Assembly: GCA_022984795.1 (NCBI GenBank)
Contig: JALIHJ010000015.1
Span: 186,001-250,000 of the forward strand
DNA: 64,000 nucleotides
Reading direction: 5' to 3'
From: Fabrea salina
Lineage: Eukaryota; Ciliophora; Heterotrichea; Heterotrichida; Fabreidae
The notes below the pieces were generated by a model that ran no database searches, was not told the DNA's origin, and worked only from the letters and a program-made list of their open reading frames with translations. Both the position numbers and the translations under genes were made by a program. Positions 1-8,533 of the stretch are shown piece by piece (position 1 is the first letter of the stretch; each line of letters opens with the position of its first letter).

Positions 1-992
1 GACACGAACTCACAGAACAAGAACAAGAACTCCTTAAAGAGTCCTGGGAAGAAAGGAGGAAGCTTCGGAAAGAAGTAGACCCCAAAAAAGCCAAAAAAGA
101 CGACAAAAAATCCAAAGAAGAAAAACCTTCGTCCTCATACATAAAAGTAAAAGAACCCCAGCAGCATGTTATGGAAAAGGTCAGAGACTTTTTAGGCCAC
201 CTAAACTCAGAAAGACTCATAGTTAAAACAGGCACCCAACAGCAGTACGTAACACAAGAAGAAGTAGTAAGTACAATTGAAGAACTCCAACAGCAAAAAC
301 TCAAACCAGAATTTAATCCTCCCGATAAAGAAAAAGCTAAAGAAGAACTAATGCAAATCAAGGAAACTTTTGATCAGGCTTTCGAAAACTACAAAAACTC
401 CAGAACAAAGTACCTTGAAAGGTACGAAGCTAGAAAAGAAGCCATTTCTAAACTCCAAACAGCACTGCAGACTCCTGAACTCCAGTCTTTAGAAACCGCT
501 ATTGAAGAAGCTGTAGCTTGCGACTCTAACTTTGAACTTGTTTCAAGTGCCCAAAAAACTCTGCACAAGTTAAGAATATCTAAACTCAAAGAAAACCTTT
601 ACAAAGCTATTCAGGATAAAGACCTTAACCAGTTAGAAGAAACCTACCAAGAAATCACAAAACACAGCATTGAACACCAACTTGACTTAAGAGTTATGAA
701 CAAAGCTCAAAAAGTCTGCGAACTGGCACATAAGTTCAGAGGCGCCTTAGAAAACCTAGAGAACTGGGACTTAGAACAACTAAAAGAAGTGATTAACTCA
801 GGAAAGTCTTTACAACTTTTAAGTCAAATTATTTCGGAGTTGGAAACCAAACTTGAAACTTACCAAAACAATAAAAACCTGTCTGAACTCATCCAAGCCA
901 AAAACACCCAAGAAATACAAAGGGTCTTAAGCAACATTCAAGGCCTAGACGAAGACTTAGTTAAGCAAGCACAAGAGTTACTTGCCCAGTAA
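1..992 (+). CDS. Charged coiled-coil protein, 5' end cut by window edge
   Basis: The frame is open from the left edge (first whole codon at base 3) to a TAA at 990-992, so the beginning of the gene lies outside the window; the first in-frame ATG at 171 is probably internal. The visible 329 residues are highly charged. A Lys/Glu-rich stretch of about 55 residues comes first, then long amphipathic helices with regular Leu/Ile spacing, for example LQTPELQSLETAIEEAV and LKENLYKAIQDKDLNQLEE. These suggest helical repeats or coiled coil. I see no catalytic or metal-binding motif and do not recognise the family. The next gene starts 9 nt downstream on the same strand. Confidence 0.72.
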   Translation, partial: HELTEQEQELLKESWEERRKLRKEVDPKKAKKDDKKSKEEKPSSSYIKVKEPQQHVMEKVRDFLGHLNSERLIVKTGTQQQYVTQEEVVSTIEELQQQKLKPEFNPPDKEKAKEELMQIKETFDQAFENYKNSRTKYLERYEARKEAISKLQTALQTPELQSLETAIEEAVACDSNFELVSSAQKTLHKLRISKLKENLYKAIQDKDLNQLEETYQEITKHSIEHQLDLRVMNKAQKVCELAHKFRGALENLENWDLEQLKEVINSGKSLQLLSQIISELETKLETYQNNKNLSELIQAKNTQEIQRVLSNIQGLDEDLVKQAQELLAQ

Positions 993-1001
993 TTCTAATA
1001 A

Positions 1002-1562
1002 ATGTTAGTTAGTTTCCAGGAGTTTAACTTAGAAATCCAGCAAGCAAAAGGAATGAGCGGAATTGTTTGGGAAGGAGCTTTGATTCTAAGTAAGTTTTTA
1101 AACAAAAACAAAAGTCACCTTCAAGGTATTGCAAGTGTGGTGGAAGTGGGTGGTGGAACAGGGATGTGCGGAATTGCACTAGCCAAGTCACTTCCTCACT
1201 TAAAAGTAACTATTACTGATTTGCCAGAAGCCCTAGAACTCATAAAGTCCAACGTTGAGCTAAACAAAGTTTCCAACGTCCAAGTCGAAACTTTAGACTG
1301 GTTTGAGTGCTGCGGAACACAAAAGTTCGACTTAGTTATAGGAAGTGACGTAGTTTATTCACCAACTTTATACGAACCTTTGTTAAACACACTAGAAAAG
1401 CTTACTTTAGGTTTTGTGCTTCTGTGCAATGAAATTAGGCTTACTTGGAACATAGACTTTTACAAGTTAGCTATAGAAAAAGGTTGGCAAGTTACCATTA
1501 TGCCTGAGTTCATGCACGACTCTTATGACTCCAACTGCCCAGTATTTAAGCTCAAGAAATAG
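1002..1562 (+). CDS. Methyltransferase family 16 protein (METTL21/EEF2KMT-like)
   Basis: A 186-residue protein with the class I methyltransferase fold. The SAM-binding motif I is VVEVGGGTGMCGIALAK near residues 45-61. The acidic post-I strand VTITDLPEAL and the motif VIGSDVVYSPTLYEPLL near residue 117 follow. The N-terminal GIVWEGALILSKFL matches the G-x-x-W lead-in of family 16 lysine methyltransferases, which modify chaperones or elongation factors. The motifs fix the family but not the substrate. The length is slightly short for the family, though all core motifs are present. It ends 4 nt before the stop of the convergent zinc-finger gene. Confidence 0.82.
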   Translation: MLVSFQEFNLEIQQAKGMSGIVWEGALILSKFLNKNKSHLQGIASVVEVGGGTGMCGIALAKSLPHLKVTITDLPEALELIKSNVELNKVSNVQVETLDWFECCGTQKFDLVIGSDVVYSPTLYEPLLNTLEKLTLGFVLLCNEIRLTWNIDFYKLAIEKGWQVTIMPEFMHDSYDSNCPVFKLKK

Positions 1563-1566
1563 TTTA

Positions 1567-2004
1567 TTAATTAAAAAGTACACCAGGTGGCAAAGGAAGC
1601 TTAACCTTTGGTTGTTTCTTTATGAACTTGATTTTAGGCAAAGTCAAATGGGTTCCAAATGTAACCTTTGACCACTCGTCAGTTAAGCTCAGTTTTAGAG
1701 GTAAAGCTTCTTCTGAAATCAAGCTTTTTGCACGTAAGTGAATGCGATTATGTACTAGTAACTGAGAAGGCTGCTTAAACCTTTTTCCGCAATTGAGTTC
1801 GGGACATTTGTAAAATCTTTCCCCTGTATGTATATAAGAGTGTTCCTTTAAGTTTTGTTTACTAGCAAAGCACTTGCTGCACTGCTCGCATTTAAACCTT
1901 TTTAGTTTGAAATGGAAGGAGTTTATATGCCTTTTAAGGTTGAATTTGGTTCTAAAAGTCCTGAAACAGTCCTGAAAGTTGCATACGTAAGCATAATTTA
2001 CCAT
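1567..2004 (-). CDS. C2H2 zinc-finger protein with three fingers
   Basis: A 145-residue protein made largely of three tandem C2H2 fingers. The first begins YVCNFQDCFRTFRTKFNLKR and ends HINSFH. The second is CEQCSKCFASKQNLKEH with its second His in SYIH. The third starts CPELNCGKRFKQPSQLLVH. The linker HTGERFYKC between fingers 2 and 3 is a near-canonical Kruppel-type TGE linker, typical of sequence-specific DNA or RNA binding (TFIIIA-like). The C-terminal 45 residues are basic and proline-rich with no recognisable domain. It probably acts in the nucleus; the target is unknown. Confidence 0.85.
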   Translation of the reverse strand: MVNYAYVCNFQDCFRTFRTKFNLKRHINSFHFKLKRFKCEQCSKCFASKQNLKEHSYIHTGERFYKCPELNCGKRFKQPSQLLVHNRIHLRAKSLISEEALPLKLSLTDEWSKVTFGTHLTLPKIKFIKKQPKVKLPLPPGVLFN

Positions 2005-2056
2005 TTTTACTTGTGTGGTTAAGATAACTTTAAGTTTGTATTAAGAAACAAAGTCA

Positions 2057-2848
2057 TTAGCTAAATGACAACTTTGACTTAAAGTATTCGTAAGTGTTGA
2101 TGTAAATAACAAGGCCTGAAACAAGCTTGCTAAGCCGAGGCCCTACTCCCCAAAACAAACCCCTCCAGCCTTCGTTCTTGGCAATGCTCTTCATCCCTTT
2201 GAAGGGTTTGTTTTCGTAGTCTTCGAAGCAACAGTACTGTGTTTGGATCTTAGTTTTAAGCACGTCAAAAGGATTAGTTAGCAAAACTGCTACACTGCCC
2301 CCTACCAAACTACTAATGATTCTTGCTCCCACTACTTCTTGTTCACTCAGTTTCTTGTAAAGGTTTTCCATTATTAAAAAAAATGCTCCTGAAAACATAA
2401 TGTCTCTGTAAAGGGTGGCTTGCAACCCTGTAAAAGCTTTCCAATTGAAAACTATTGTAGCTGCGCCTGTGCCTTGCACTGATGTTTTAATGCGTTCTGC
2501 AGGCGAAGACACTGCTACTGAGGCTGCCCTTGCAAGCACCCCCGCTACTCCTGAGCCTAGACTTCCAAAGTACTTGTCTGCCCAAGGGCGCGCAGACTCG
2601 TATATGGGATAGTAAACCATGTTGCTTGTTGCGTTCGAAACTATGCCTGGAAAGAAGCCCCTCCACAACCCTCTGACCTTGTTTTCGGAAATGATATGCC
2701 TGAAGGACTCCAGTGAAGTCCTTGGAGGAAATGATGCTATAGAGAAATTCTTAACTACGTCAAAGGGAGTTAGTGCTGATACATATATGAAGGTTGACAA
2801 GGCGGATGCCCCCATTATTGCTGATTTGCTGTGTCCTCTTTCCGTCAT
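2057..2848 (-). CDS. Mitochondrial carrier family protein (SLC25)
   Basis: A 263-residue protein with the threefold mitochondrial carrier repeat. Signature loops are TPFDVVKNFS near residue 27, SPAERIKTSVQ near 113 and NPFDVLKTKIQ near 192, each following a hydrophobic helix. Repeat-end motifs GLWRGFFPG and GLFWGVGPR also fit. Carriers of this family move metabolites across the inner mitochondrial membrane. The line LYRDIMFSGAFFLIMENL recalls the SLC25A39/A40 branch, but transport specificity cannot be read with confidence. The second signature has Ala-Glu in place of the usual D/E position, a common family variant. Confidence 0.85.
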   Translation of the reverse strand: MTERGHSKSAIMGASALSTFIYVSALTPFDVVKNFSIASFPPRTSLESFRHIISENKVRGLWRGFFPGIVSNATSNMVYYPIYESARPWADKYFGSLGSGVAGVLARAASVAVSSPAERIKTSVQGTGAATIVFNWKAFTGLQATLYRDIMFSGAFFLIMENLYKKLSEQEVVGARIISSLVGGSVAVLLTNPFDVLKTKIQTQYCCFEDYENKPFKGMKSIAKNEGWRGLFWGVGPRLSKLVSGLVIYINTYEYFKSKLSFS

Positions 2849-3019
2849 GTATTTTATGGCCTTTAATTATGACGTTAGTCAGCAACACAGTTTAAATATT
2901 TAATCGAATGTTCTAAAGCTCACCCTGAATTAACCTGAATTTATAACTATTACTACTGCGATCACAAGTGTTCATTAGTGATGAATCTATTTCCTTCACT
3001 CAGGTAGTTCTTGGGTTTT

Positions 3020-3511
3020 TCAGGTTTTTAATGGCGACTTTGCACCTAAAACGCTGATTTTGTGTGTTTTTTTGGTTTGCAAAGCTTTTTTCCTTTCACT
3101 TTGAGTCACAAAACTTCCGTCAAGACAACTCAAAGTAGGAAAATTACTTATAACTCTAAGTCTGTAGGTTTTTACTTCGTTTTCAGTTGAACTGTGTCTT
3201 AAGAAAGGACAGCAGGGGTTCTTCATCAAACTAAGGTTTTGAAGTTTAGGAAACTTGCTAGAATCAGGAAGCTCCAGCAAGTTGTTTGAGTTGATACTAA
3301 GTGTGTCGAGTTCTTCTAGAACTGGGAAACTACTGAAGGGCTCAAAAAGATTGTAGTCTAAGTTCAGAATTGCCAAGTTAGTCAATCTTTGCAAAAAGGC
3401 AGCATCTGAAATGGAGTTGTTTGACAAGTCAATAAAACTAACTGCTTTAGGAAAAGCACCCAGTTCGTGAGAACTGCTTAAGTTTTTATTTGACAAGTTA
3501 AGTGCTTCCAT
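3020..3511 (-). CDS. Small leucine-rich repeat protein (LRMDA-like)
   Basis: A 163-residue protein with about four leucine-rich repeats (VSFIDLSNNSISD, LAILNLDYNLFEP, LDTLSINSNNLLELP, LQNLSLMKNPCC). A capping segment follows, YRLRVISNFPTLSCLDGS, of the LRR-cap type common in ciliary and cytoskeletal LRR proteins. The order repeat, NPCCP, Y-R, L-x-x-LD resembles the LRMDA (C10orf11) family. It ends in a short basic tail. The start codon lies only 9 nt from that of the divergent YIPF6 gene, so the two must share a promoter or have overlapping leaders. Function is unknown beyond probable protein binding. Confidence 0.75.
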   Translation of the reverse strand: MEALNLSNKNLSSSHELGAFPKAVSFIDLSNNSISDAAFLQRLTNLAILNLDYNLFEPFSSFPVLEELDTLSINSNNLLELPDSSKFPKLQNLSLMKNPCCPFLRHSSTENEVKTYRLRVISNFPTLSCLDGSFVTQSERKKALQTKKTHKISVLGAKSPLKT

Positions 3512-3520
3512 CTGTAATAA

Positions 3521-4162
3521 ATGGAAGACTTGTCAGGAAATATCGCAATAAACTCAAGTTCTGAAAAAGAAAACCCAACTCAGTCAACTCCAGAACTAAC
3601 CCTTGAAGAACCAGTGACAGTTTCAATAGTATTGGCTACTTAGATGCGAGACCTGAAAAGAATTGGTGTTAAGCTCAGGTACGTGCTTTTTCCTCGGGCA
3701 GGTCCAGAAGAAAAAGCTATGTACATAAAGGACTGGGACTTGTGGGGCCCTTTGCTGATTTGTTTGTTCATGGCACTTACTTTGAGTTTTGCCAACTCAA
3801 CTGACTCCTCAGCAGACACTGCTAGTTTAGTTTTTGGCATAGTGTTTGTAGTTATTTGGATAGGAGCCGGCATAGTCACGGTCAATGCTTTGTTTCTAGG
3901 AGGCAAGGTGTCTTTCTTCCAAAGTGTATGCTTGCTGGGTTACTGTGTGTTTCCTATGTGCTTGTCAGCAATATTGGTAGTGGTGCTGAGTTTTTTGCCT
4001 GGAGTACTGAGGATCCTGGTAGTGCTAGCAGGGTTTGGGTGGTCTACTTGGGCTTCAGTAGGGTTTATTTCAGCACTGGTTCCTAGTGACAGAAAGGCTT
4101 TGGCAGAGTACCCTGTTTTTCTTTTTTACTTGTTTTTGGCTTGGTTTATTTTAGTTACTTAA
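3521..4162 (+). CDS. YIPF6: YIPF6, Yip1-domain Golgi membrane protein (two exons)
   Basis: Exons 3521-3628 and 3644-4162 encode 208 residues once the 15-nt intron GTATTGGCTACTTAG is removed. The joint restores LEEPVTVSI then MRDLKRIG, the conserved N-terminal box of YIPF6. Further family hallmarks follow: DWDLWGPLLICL, GGKVSFFQSVCLLGYCVFP, and RKALAEYPVFLFYLFLAW at the end. Five hydrophobic segments make up the Yip1 domain. These proteins bind Rab GTPases and act in ER-Golgi traffic. Without splicing the frame stops at the intron's own TAG, so the upstream ATG at 3521 is needed. It is divergent from the LRR gene and convergent with the kinase at 4173. Confidence 0.93.
3629..3643 (+). other. 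15-nt spliceosomal intron in YIPF6
   Basis: GTATTGGCTACTTAG, phase 0 after codon 36. It ends in an in-frame TAG; its removal joins two halves of the conserved YIPF6 N-terminal box. A lies at position 10, as in the other introns of this window. Confidence 0.93.
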
Positions 4163-4172
4163 GTGTAAACAA

Positions 4173-5627
4173 TTAATTAAGAAAACTATGCTGCAGCATC
4201 CTTCTTGCCGAACTCCTTTTGGAAGGGTCTTTTTGAAGGCAAGAAAAGATAAAATTTTTGGCTTCCTCTGATATTCCAAAGGGAATTTCGGGCAGGTCTG
4301 GAGATATAGCTATTTTCATAAGCATTGACATAAAGTTGTCTTCAGTAGGCCAGGGAGGACGCCCTGTAAGCATTTCCAAAGCTACACAACCTACGCTCCA
4401 AATGTCAGCTTTCCGTCCGTATCCAGTTTGCTTCAGAACTTCTGGAGCCATCCAAGGCAGACTGCCTTTCATGCTTGTCACCATTCCTGACTCTGAATCG
4501 GAGTTCGAGTACTTTTTGGAGCAGCCAAAGTCGCTTAATTTAATATTTCCAAACGCATCAAGCAGTATGTTGGAACCTTTTATGTCCCTGTGTATGCATT
4601 TGTTACTATGCAAGTATACTAAGCCTTGCAGGATTTGGCGAATATACTCTCTAACCATGGATTCGGGCAAAGGACCTAAGTTGCTCAGGAGCCTTGAAAT
4701 GCTTCCTCCAGGCAAATACTCTAAATACACACAAAAGTTTTCCTCCACAACTTCACTTCCCAGGTACCTAACAATGTTAGGGTGACTCATTTCTTTCAAA
4801 ATTGAGATTTCAAACTTCAGAGTCTCAATGAACTTAGTTTGTACAGAGTTGTCGGGGTTAAAGTAAATCCTTTTAAGGGCAAAGATCTCCCCAGACTCAA
4901 CATCAAACGCTTTAAGAACCTGTCCGAAACTGCCATGTCCCAGACTCTCCCCGACCTTCCACTTCCTCAGAGAACCTTTAATTCCGTTTAAAAGTGGGTC
5001 CTGAGTAATGAGTTTTATTTTGAACTCGTGGTACTTGGTTACACTGCTGGTGCTTTTGATTTCTTCAATGAGTTCTTCTTTGGTGTATTCTTTGTTGTTT
5101 CTGTGAGTGTTGCTTAGTGAGTAAAGTATTTGGCTACCGTTGGTAACAGAGAGTTCGTCTTGTTTCTCGTAAGTAGCAGCTGGGGAAGTAAACTTGCTGG
5201 AGGCGTTTTTGGATTCTTCGTAGTTTTTATCAAACTTAAGGGCTTCTTGCAGTCGTGTTCGGGCTCTAGAATGAGTAGGTTTTGCAGGCTCTGTTTTAAA
5301 AGTCAGTCGCTTGGAGCTCCTTATACCTTCCAAAGTTTTGTTGCTTTGATTAGAACCTTTCCTTTGGTTCAAATCTAGTTTTTTTTTCAGCGATGTACTG
5401 GGTCCAGACTTTTTGAGTGTAGAAGGCACAGGAGAGACCTTTTTTATACGTAAATTTGGTGTTTTGGAATAGTTGGGTCTTTGAATGGGGGAGATGGGAG
5501 ATAGTGATCTGCCTTTAATTCTTGAGTTTTTCTCCCGAGTTAGTTCTAAAAGTTTACCGATGTTAGGCACTTGGTTCTTGCTTTTCAGGGATTTATTTGG
5601 TATGTTTAAAGGCTTAAATTGCTTCAT
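4173..5627 (-). CDS. MAP kinase kinase kinase (STE11/MEKK-type)
   Basis: A 484-residue serine/threonine kinase. The first 220 or so residues are basic, Ser/Pro-rich and probably disordered. The kinase domain then runs to the C terminus. The glycine loop is GHGSFGQVLKA, the ATP lysine is in FALKRI, the catalytic loop is HRDIKGSNILL, and DFG and APE (WMAPEVLK) are intact. HRDIKGSN with SLPWMAPEV and the GRPPWP stretch are typical of MAP3Ks. It should phosphorylate a MAP2K; the upstream signal is unknown. The histone H2A variant is divergently transcribed across a 98-nt spacer. Confidence 0.9.
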   Translation of the reverse strand: MKQFKPLNIPNKSLKSKNQVPNIGKLLELTREKNSRIKGRSLSPISPIQRPNYSKTPNLRIKKVSPVPSTLKKSGPSTSLKKKLDLNQRKGSNQSNKTLEGIRSSKRLTFKTEPAKPTHSRARTRLQEALKFDKNYEESKNASSKFTSPAATYEKQDELSVTNGSQILYSLSNTHRNNKEYTKEELIEEIKSTSSVTKYHEFKIKLITQDPLLNGIKGSLRKWKVGESLGHGSFGQVLKAFDVESGEIFALKRIYFNPDNSVQTKFIETLKFEISILKEMSHPNIVRYLGSEVVEENFCVYLEYLPGGSISRLLSNLGPLPESMVREYIRQILQGLVYLHSNKCIHRDIKGSNILLDAFGNIKLSDFGCSKKYSNSDSESGMVTSMKGSLPWMAPEVLKQTGYGRKADIWSVGCVALEMLTGRPPWPTEDNFMSMLMKIAISPDLPEIPFGISEEAKNFIFSCLQKDPSKRSSARRMLQHSFLN

Positions 5628-5676
5628 TTATCTAATTCAAAGTAAATTTATATTTATCACTTAGTTACCAAACTGA

Positions 5677-5707
5677 CTTAGGGGCTAAGGGTTACTTCAT
5701 ATAACCC
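5677..5707. promoter_or_regulatory. Two short inverted repeats in the H2A/MAP3K divergent spacer
   Basis: The 98-nt spacer holds CTTAG-GGG-CTAAG (5677-5689) overlapping GGGTTA, a 7-nt loop and TAACCC (5689-5707), ending 18 nt before the H2A start codon. They could bind a dimeric factor or be chance in A+T-rich DNA. There is no direct evidence of function. Confidence 0.25.
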
Positions 5708-5725
5708 GCCACACTTAAAATTTAA

Positions 5726-6247
5726 ATGCCAGCTAAAAAGGAACCGAAACCTAAAGTCCATCAAACCACCCAAAACGTACTTCCAGAAGAAGACCAGCTC
5801 GAAAAAAAGCGAGTTACATCACACGAAAAAGCAGGAGTGGTGTTTCCAGTCGGCAGAATTCTAAGGCTTATGAAGGACTCAGGAGTAGCCCAAAGGATTT
5901 CACCCAACGCAGCAGTGCAAGCGGCAACCCTGCTTGAGTACCTTACAGCTGAACTTTTAGAAGTCTCAGGAGAAGTGTGCACACAAGAGTCTAAAGGCAA
6001 GCGCAAAATGTTAAAACCCCGGCACATCTCAATTGCCCTGAAGAACGACCCTGACTTAAAAGAAGTTTGCGGAAAAGACATTATAATTCCCACAGGAGGT
6101 GTAATGCCCAGTATTCACCCAGAATTAGAAGAAAAAAAGAAAAAGAAGAAAAGCAAGTACTTAGAAACCCAGGCCAAAGACTCTGAAGCCAGTGGCGACT
6201 CAGAAGAAGACTCTGACGAAGACATGGCTGCCGAAGACTCTAGTTGA
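5726..6247 (+). CDS. Divergent histone H2A variant with acidic tail
   Basis: A 173-residue protein with an H2A histone fold at about residues 32-130. GVVFPVGRILRLMKDSG and AAVQAATLLEYLTAELLEV match alpha-1 and alpha-2 of H2A. KPRHISIALKNDPDL matches the PRHL-A-R-D-E segment, and IIIPTGGVMPSIHPEL the docking region. It differs from canonical H2A (about 130 residues). The N-terminal tail is long, charged and lacks the SGRGK start. The sequence between alpha-2 and alpha-3 contains CTQESKGKRKM. The tail ends in a lysine block and then an acidic serine-rich stretch. No SQ-E/D motif of H2A.X is present. It is likely a specialised nucleosome variant. Confidence 0.85.
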   Translation: MPAKKEPKPKVHQTTQNVLPEEDQLEKKRVTSHEKAGVVFPVGRILRLMKDSGVAQRISPNAAVQAATLLEYLTAELLEVSGEVCTQESKGKRKMLKPRHISIALKNDPDLKEVCGKDIIIPTGGVMPSIHPELEEKKKKKKSKYLETQAKDSEASGDSEEDSDEDMAAEDSS

Positions 6248-6273
6248 AACTAATTCTGGTTAAATGGAAAAAT

Positions 6274-8526
6274 ATGAATTTGACGTTAAATGTGCAGCAT
6301 TTTTCGCTGGAAGTTCCCCACGACCTTTCAAGTCTGAGCATCTACATGGAGGTTGACTGCAACCGAGTGAGTTTTTCGTACCCTTTCATGCACATGGATT
6401 TGCAAATTAGCGAGGACCTTGAAAGCACCCTTAAACTGCAAATAGCAAACGAAAGAGAAATGCTTGCCACAAGCTTCCTTCCCCTTGAAGAGCTTGCTAT
6501 AGCAGACTACATCGAAAGGTGGGTGGTTCTCTATCCAATTTCTGAAGGCGAGTTGTCTCCTGAAAAATCCCCTTCTAACCGGTCCCCAAAAAAGAAGTCC
6601 ATCGGAAAAATGAAAGTGTCTGCTAAACTCGAAAAGCCTGCCAAAAAGCCCCGCACTGTTAAGGAGTGCAAAAACTGCAAGAACTTAAGAGGAAGTACCC
6701 AAATTAGCAAAAGTTCCCAAAACTTCTTTTTGGAGATTCTCAAACAACTGAACCCTCAAGAGCACTTTTCAGAGAAGCTCAACATTCAAGAGATGACTCT
6801 AGACATCAACAAACTTGCTTTTGGAGAAGGAAACATTACTGGGTACAAAGCTGCCCACATGAGAAGCTTGCTTTTAGGGTTAAACGAAAAACTCAACTCC
6901 TTTGCAAGTCTCCAAATCAAACTTAAAGAAACAGAGGAGTTTTCAAAGCAGTGCCAAAACGCCAGAGAAAAAATGCAACTTAAACTCGACTCTTCATGCA
7001 CTAAAATAGAGAAGCTAAAAGCCCAAAACTACTCAATGTTTAGTGAATTCAAAAAAGAAAAACAAGAAAGCGACCAAGTTGTTGAACAAGTAAAGTCACA
7101 ACTCAGAAGCACTCAAAAGGAACTAGCTTCCGTTAAGTCTGAAAACGAACAAGTTCGCTCTGAAGCTACTGAACTAAAAACTCAACTAGAAAATCAAGAA
7201 AAAATGAACCAAATGATTCAGAGCCTACAAACTCAGCTCCAACAAGAAGTCCAAGCTAAAAAGACTCTGCGCAGCAACATGGAAACTGCCATAGAGCAGT
7301 TCACCCTAGCCAAAGAAAAGTTCCAAAAAGACTTGCAGCAAATACTAAACGACAACCAGCAACTAACCCTTCAACTTGAAACATCAGAAAACCAAAACAA
7401 AGGACAACAAAACCAAATAAACACCTTGAAAAGCAAAGTTCTGAGCCTAGAAGCCCAGGTTTCAGATAAAGACTCCCAAATAGCTGCACTGGGCAAAACC
7501 CAACAAAGGAACCTTGAACTAAGGGAACTTTGTGAGGCAAGAGAAAGCGAAATTAGCAATTTAAACCTTGAGATTCAAGAAATTTCAAGTAATTTTTCCA
7601 ACCAAATAAAAAAGTTTGAAAACGAAAAAAACAGCTTGTTTAGTAAAATCAAAGAAGTTCAAGCTGAAAAGTTCCAACTAGAAGACGACTTAGCCCAAAA
7701 AACCACTCAAATCAAACAACTAGACAACCAAAAACAAAACCTTTCAGCCCAAATCAAAGAACTAGAACAACAGATCTGTCTGCAACAAGACAACCTTACT
7801 GTTAAAGAAGACCTTTCTAGCCTCTTCCAAAACAATGAAAAACTCCAAAACCAAACATACAAAGACCTAGACTCCCTGTCTCAGTACTGTCTGAAACAAG
7901 CTGAACAAAGCTTCAACAACCAAAAGTACATCAACCAACTCAACGACTTTATAGCTGAAAAGGACCACGAAGTCCAGATTCTCAGGGAAATGGTTTCCGA
8001 ACTCCAGAAACTCAGAGACAGCTACGTGCCTGTAAAAGACGACCCTGTAGACCAAGCCATTGCTGAGTACGTAAACACTAACCGAGTGGACGTGCCTTTT
8101 GTAAGAGAAGACCCAGGAATTTACCTGTTCGGAACTAAAAGAGTCTTCATCAAACTAGAAAACGGAAAAATCATCGTAAGGGTAGGTGGAGGTTACATGT
8201 CAATTGATGAGTTCGTTGACGTCTACAGTCCACTTGAACTCGAAAAACACGAAAACAAGAAGAAAATCGTTGCAGACGCTAAAAGAGCCTCTATCCTGGG
8301 TAAGTTAGGTGCGAATGCAGTTGAGCGCTCTGCTGAAGGCAGGAGGTCAGAGGTTTCTCCCCAAAGAGCTACTAAGATAATCAAGGACGCCTTTTCAGGA
8401 GGCAGTTCTAACTTTTCAACGTTTTACGCAGTTGTAAAAAGAAGTCCTAGCAGAAAGGGCAGCAGTCCCTCCAAGAAACCACAAAGTCCTTATCATAGAC
8501 CTCAGTACTCTAATAGGGACTCATAA
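6274..8526 (+). CDS. C2-like / coiled-coil protein with C-terminal GAS2 (GAR)-like domain
   Basis: The first ATG in frame is 6274, giving 750 residues; an upstream TTG at 6244 is not a credible start. The first 95 or so residues look like a C2-type beta domain (LTLNVQHFSLEVPHDLSSL, ESTLKLQI). A basic linker with CKNCKN follows. From about residue 190 to 570 there is a long Gln/Glu/Lys-rich coiled coil. Near residues 600-650, IYLFGTKRVFIKLENG and IIVRVGGGYMSIDEFVDVY resemble the microtubule-binding GAR domain of GAS2/spectraplakins (MVRVGGGW-x-L-x-x-FL), without its cysteines. The Ser/Lys/Pro tail is typical of cytoskeletal proteins. A role at microtubules, perhaps cortical or ciliary, is inferred. 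Confidence 0.78.
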   Translation: MNLTLNVQHFSLEVPHDLSSLSIYMEVDCNRVSFSYPFMHMDLQISEDLESTLKLQIANEREMLATSFLPLEELAIADYIERWVVLYPISEGELSPEKSPSNRSPKKKSIGKMKVSAKLEKPAKKPRTVKECKNCKNLRGSTQISKSSQNFFLEILKQLNPQEHFSEKLNIQEMTLDINKLAFGEGNITGYKAAHMRSLLLGLNEKLNSFASLQIKLKETEEFSKQCQNAREKMQLKLDSSCTKIEKLKAQNYSMFSEFKKEKQESDQVVEQVKSQLRSTQKELASVKSENEQVRSEATELKTQLENQEKMNQMIQSLQTQLQQEVQAKKTLRSNMETAIEQFTLAKEKFQKDLQQILNDNQQLTLQLETSENQNKGQQNQINTLKSKVLSLEAQVSDKDSQIAALGKTQQRNLELRELCEARESEISNLNLEIQEISSNFSNQIKKFENEKNSLFSKIKEVQAEKFQLEDDLAQKTTQIKQLDNQKQNLSAQIKELEQQICLQQDNLTVKEDLSSLFQNNEKLQNQTYKDLDSLSQYCLKQAEQSFNNQKYINQLNDFIAEKDHEVQILREMVSELQKLRDSYVPVKDDPVDQAIAEYVNTNRVDVPFVREDPGIYLFGTKRVFIKLENGKIIVRVGGGYMSIDEFVDVYSPLELEKHENKKKIVADAKRASILGKLGANAVERSAEGRRSEVSPQRATKIIKDAFSGGSSNFSTFYAVVKRSPSRKGSSPSKKPQSPYHRPQYSNRDS

Positions 8527-8533
8527 TTAATAA

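Noticed and set aside
2849-3019. C/D snoRNA in the 171-nt gap between the SLC25 and LRR genes, because of GTGATGA near 2980.
   Set aside because: No CTGA box follows at a workable distance and no rRNA complementarity is evident. I see nothing else in this gap.
6244-6273. Non-ATG starts (TTG/GTG) at 6244, 17060, 22434, 48016, 52323 and 58707.
   Set aside because: In each gene a proper ATG lies downstream, or upstream beyond a 15-nt intron. Nuclear genes rarely start on TTG or GTG.
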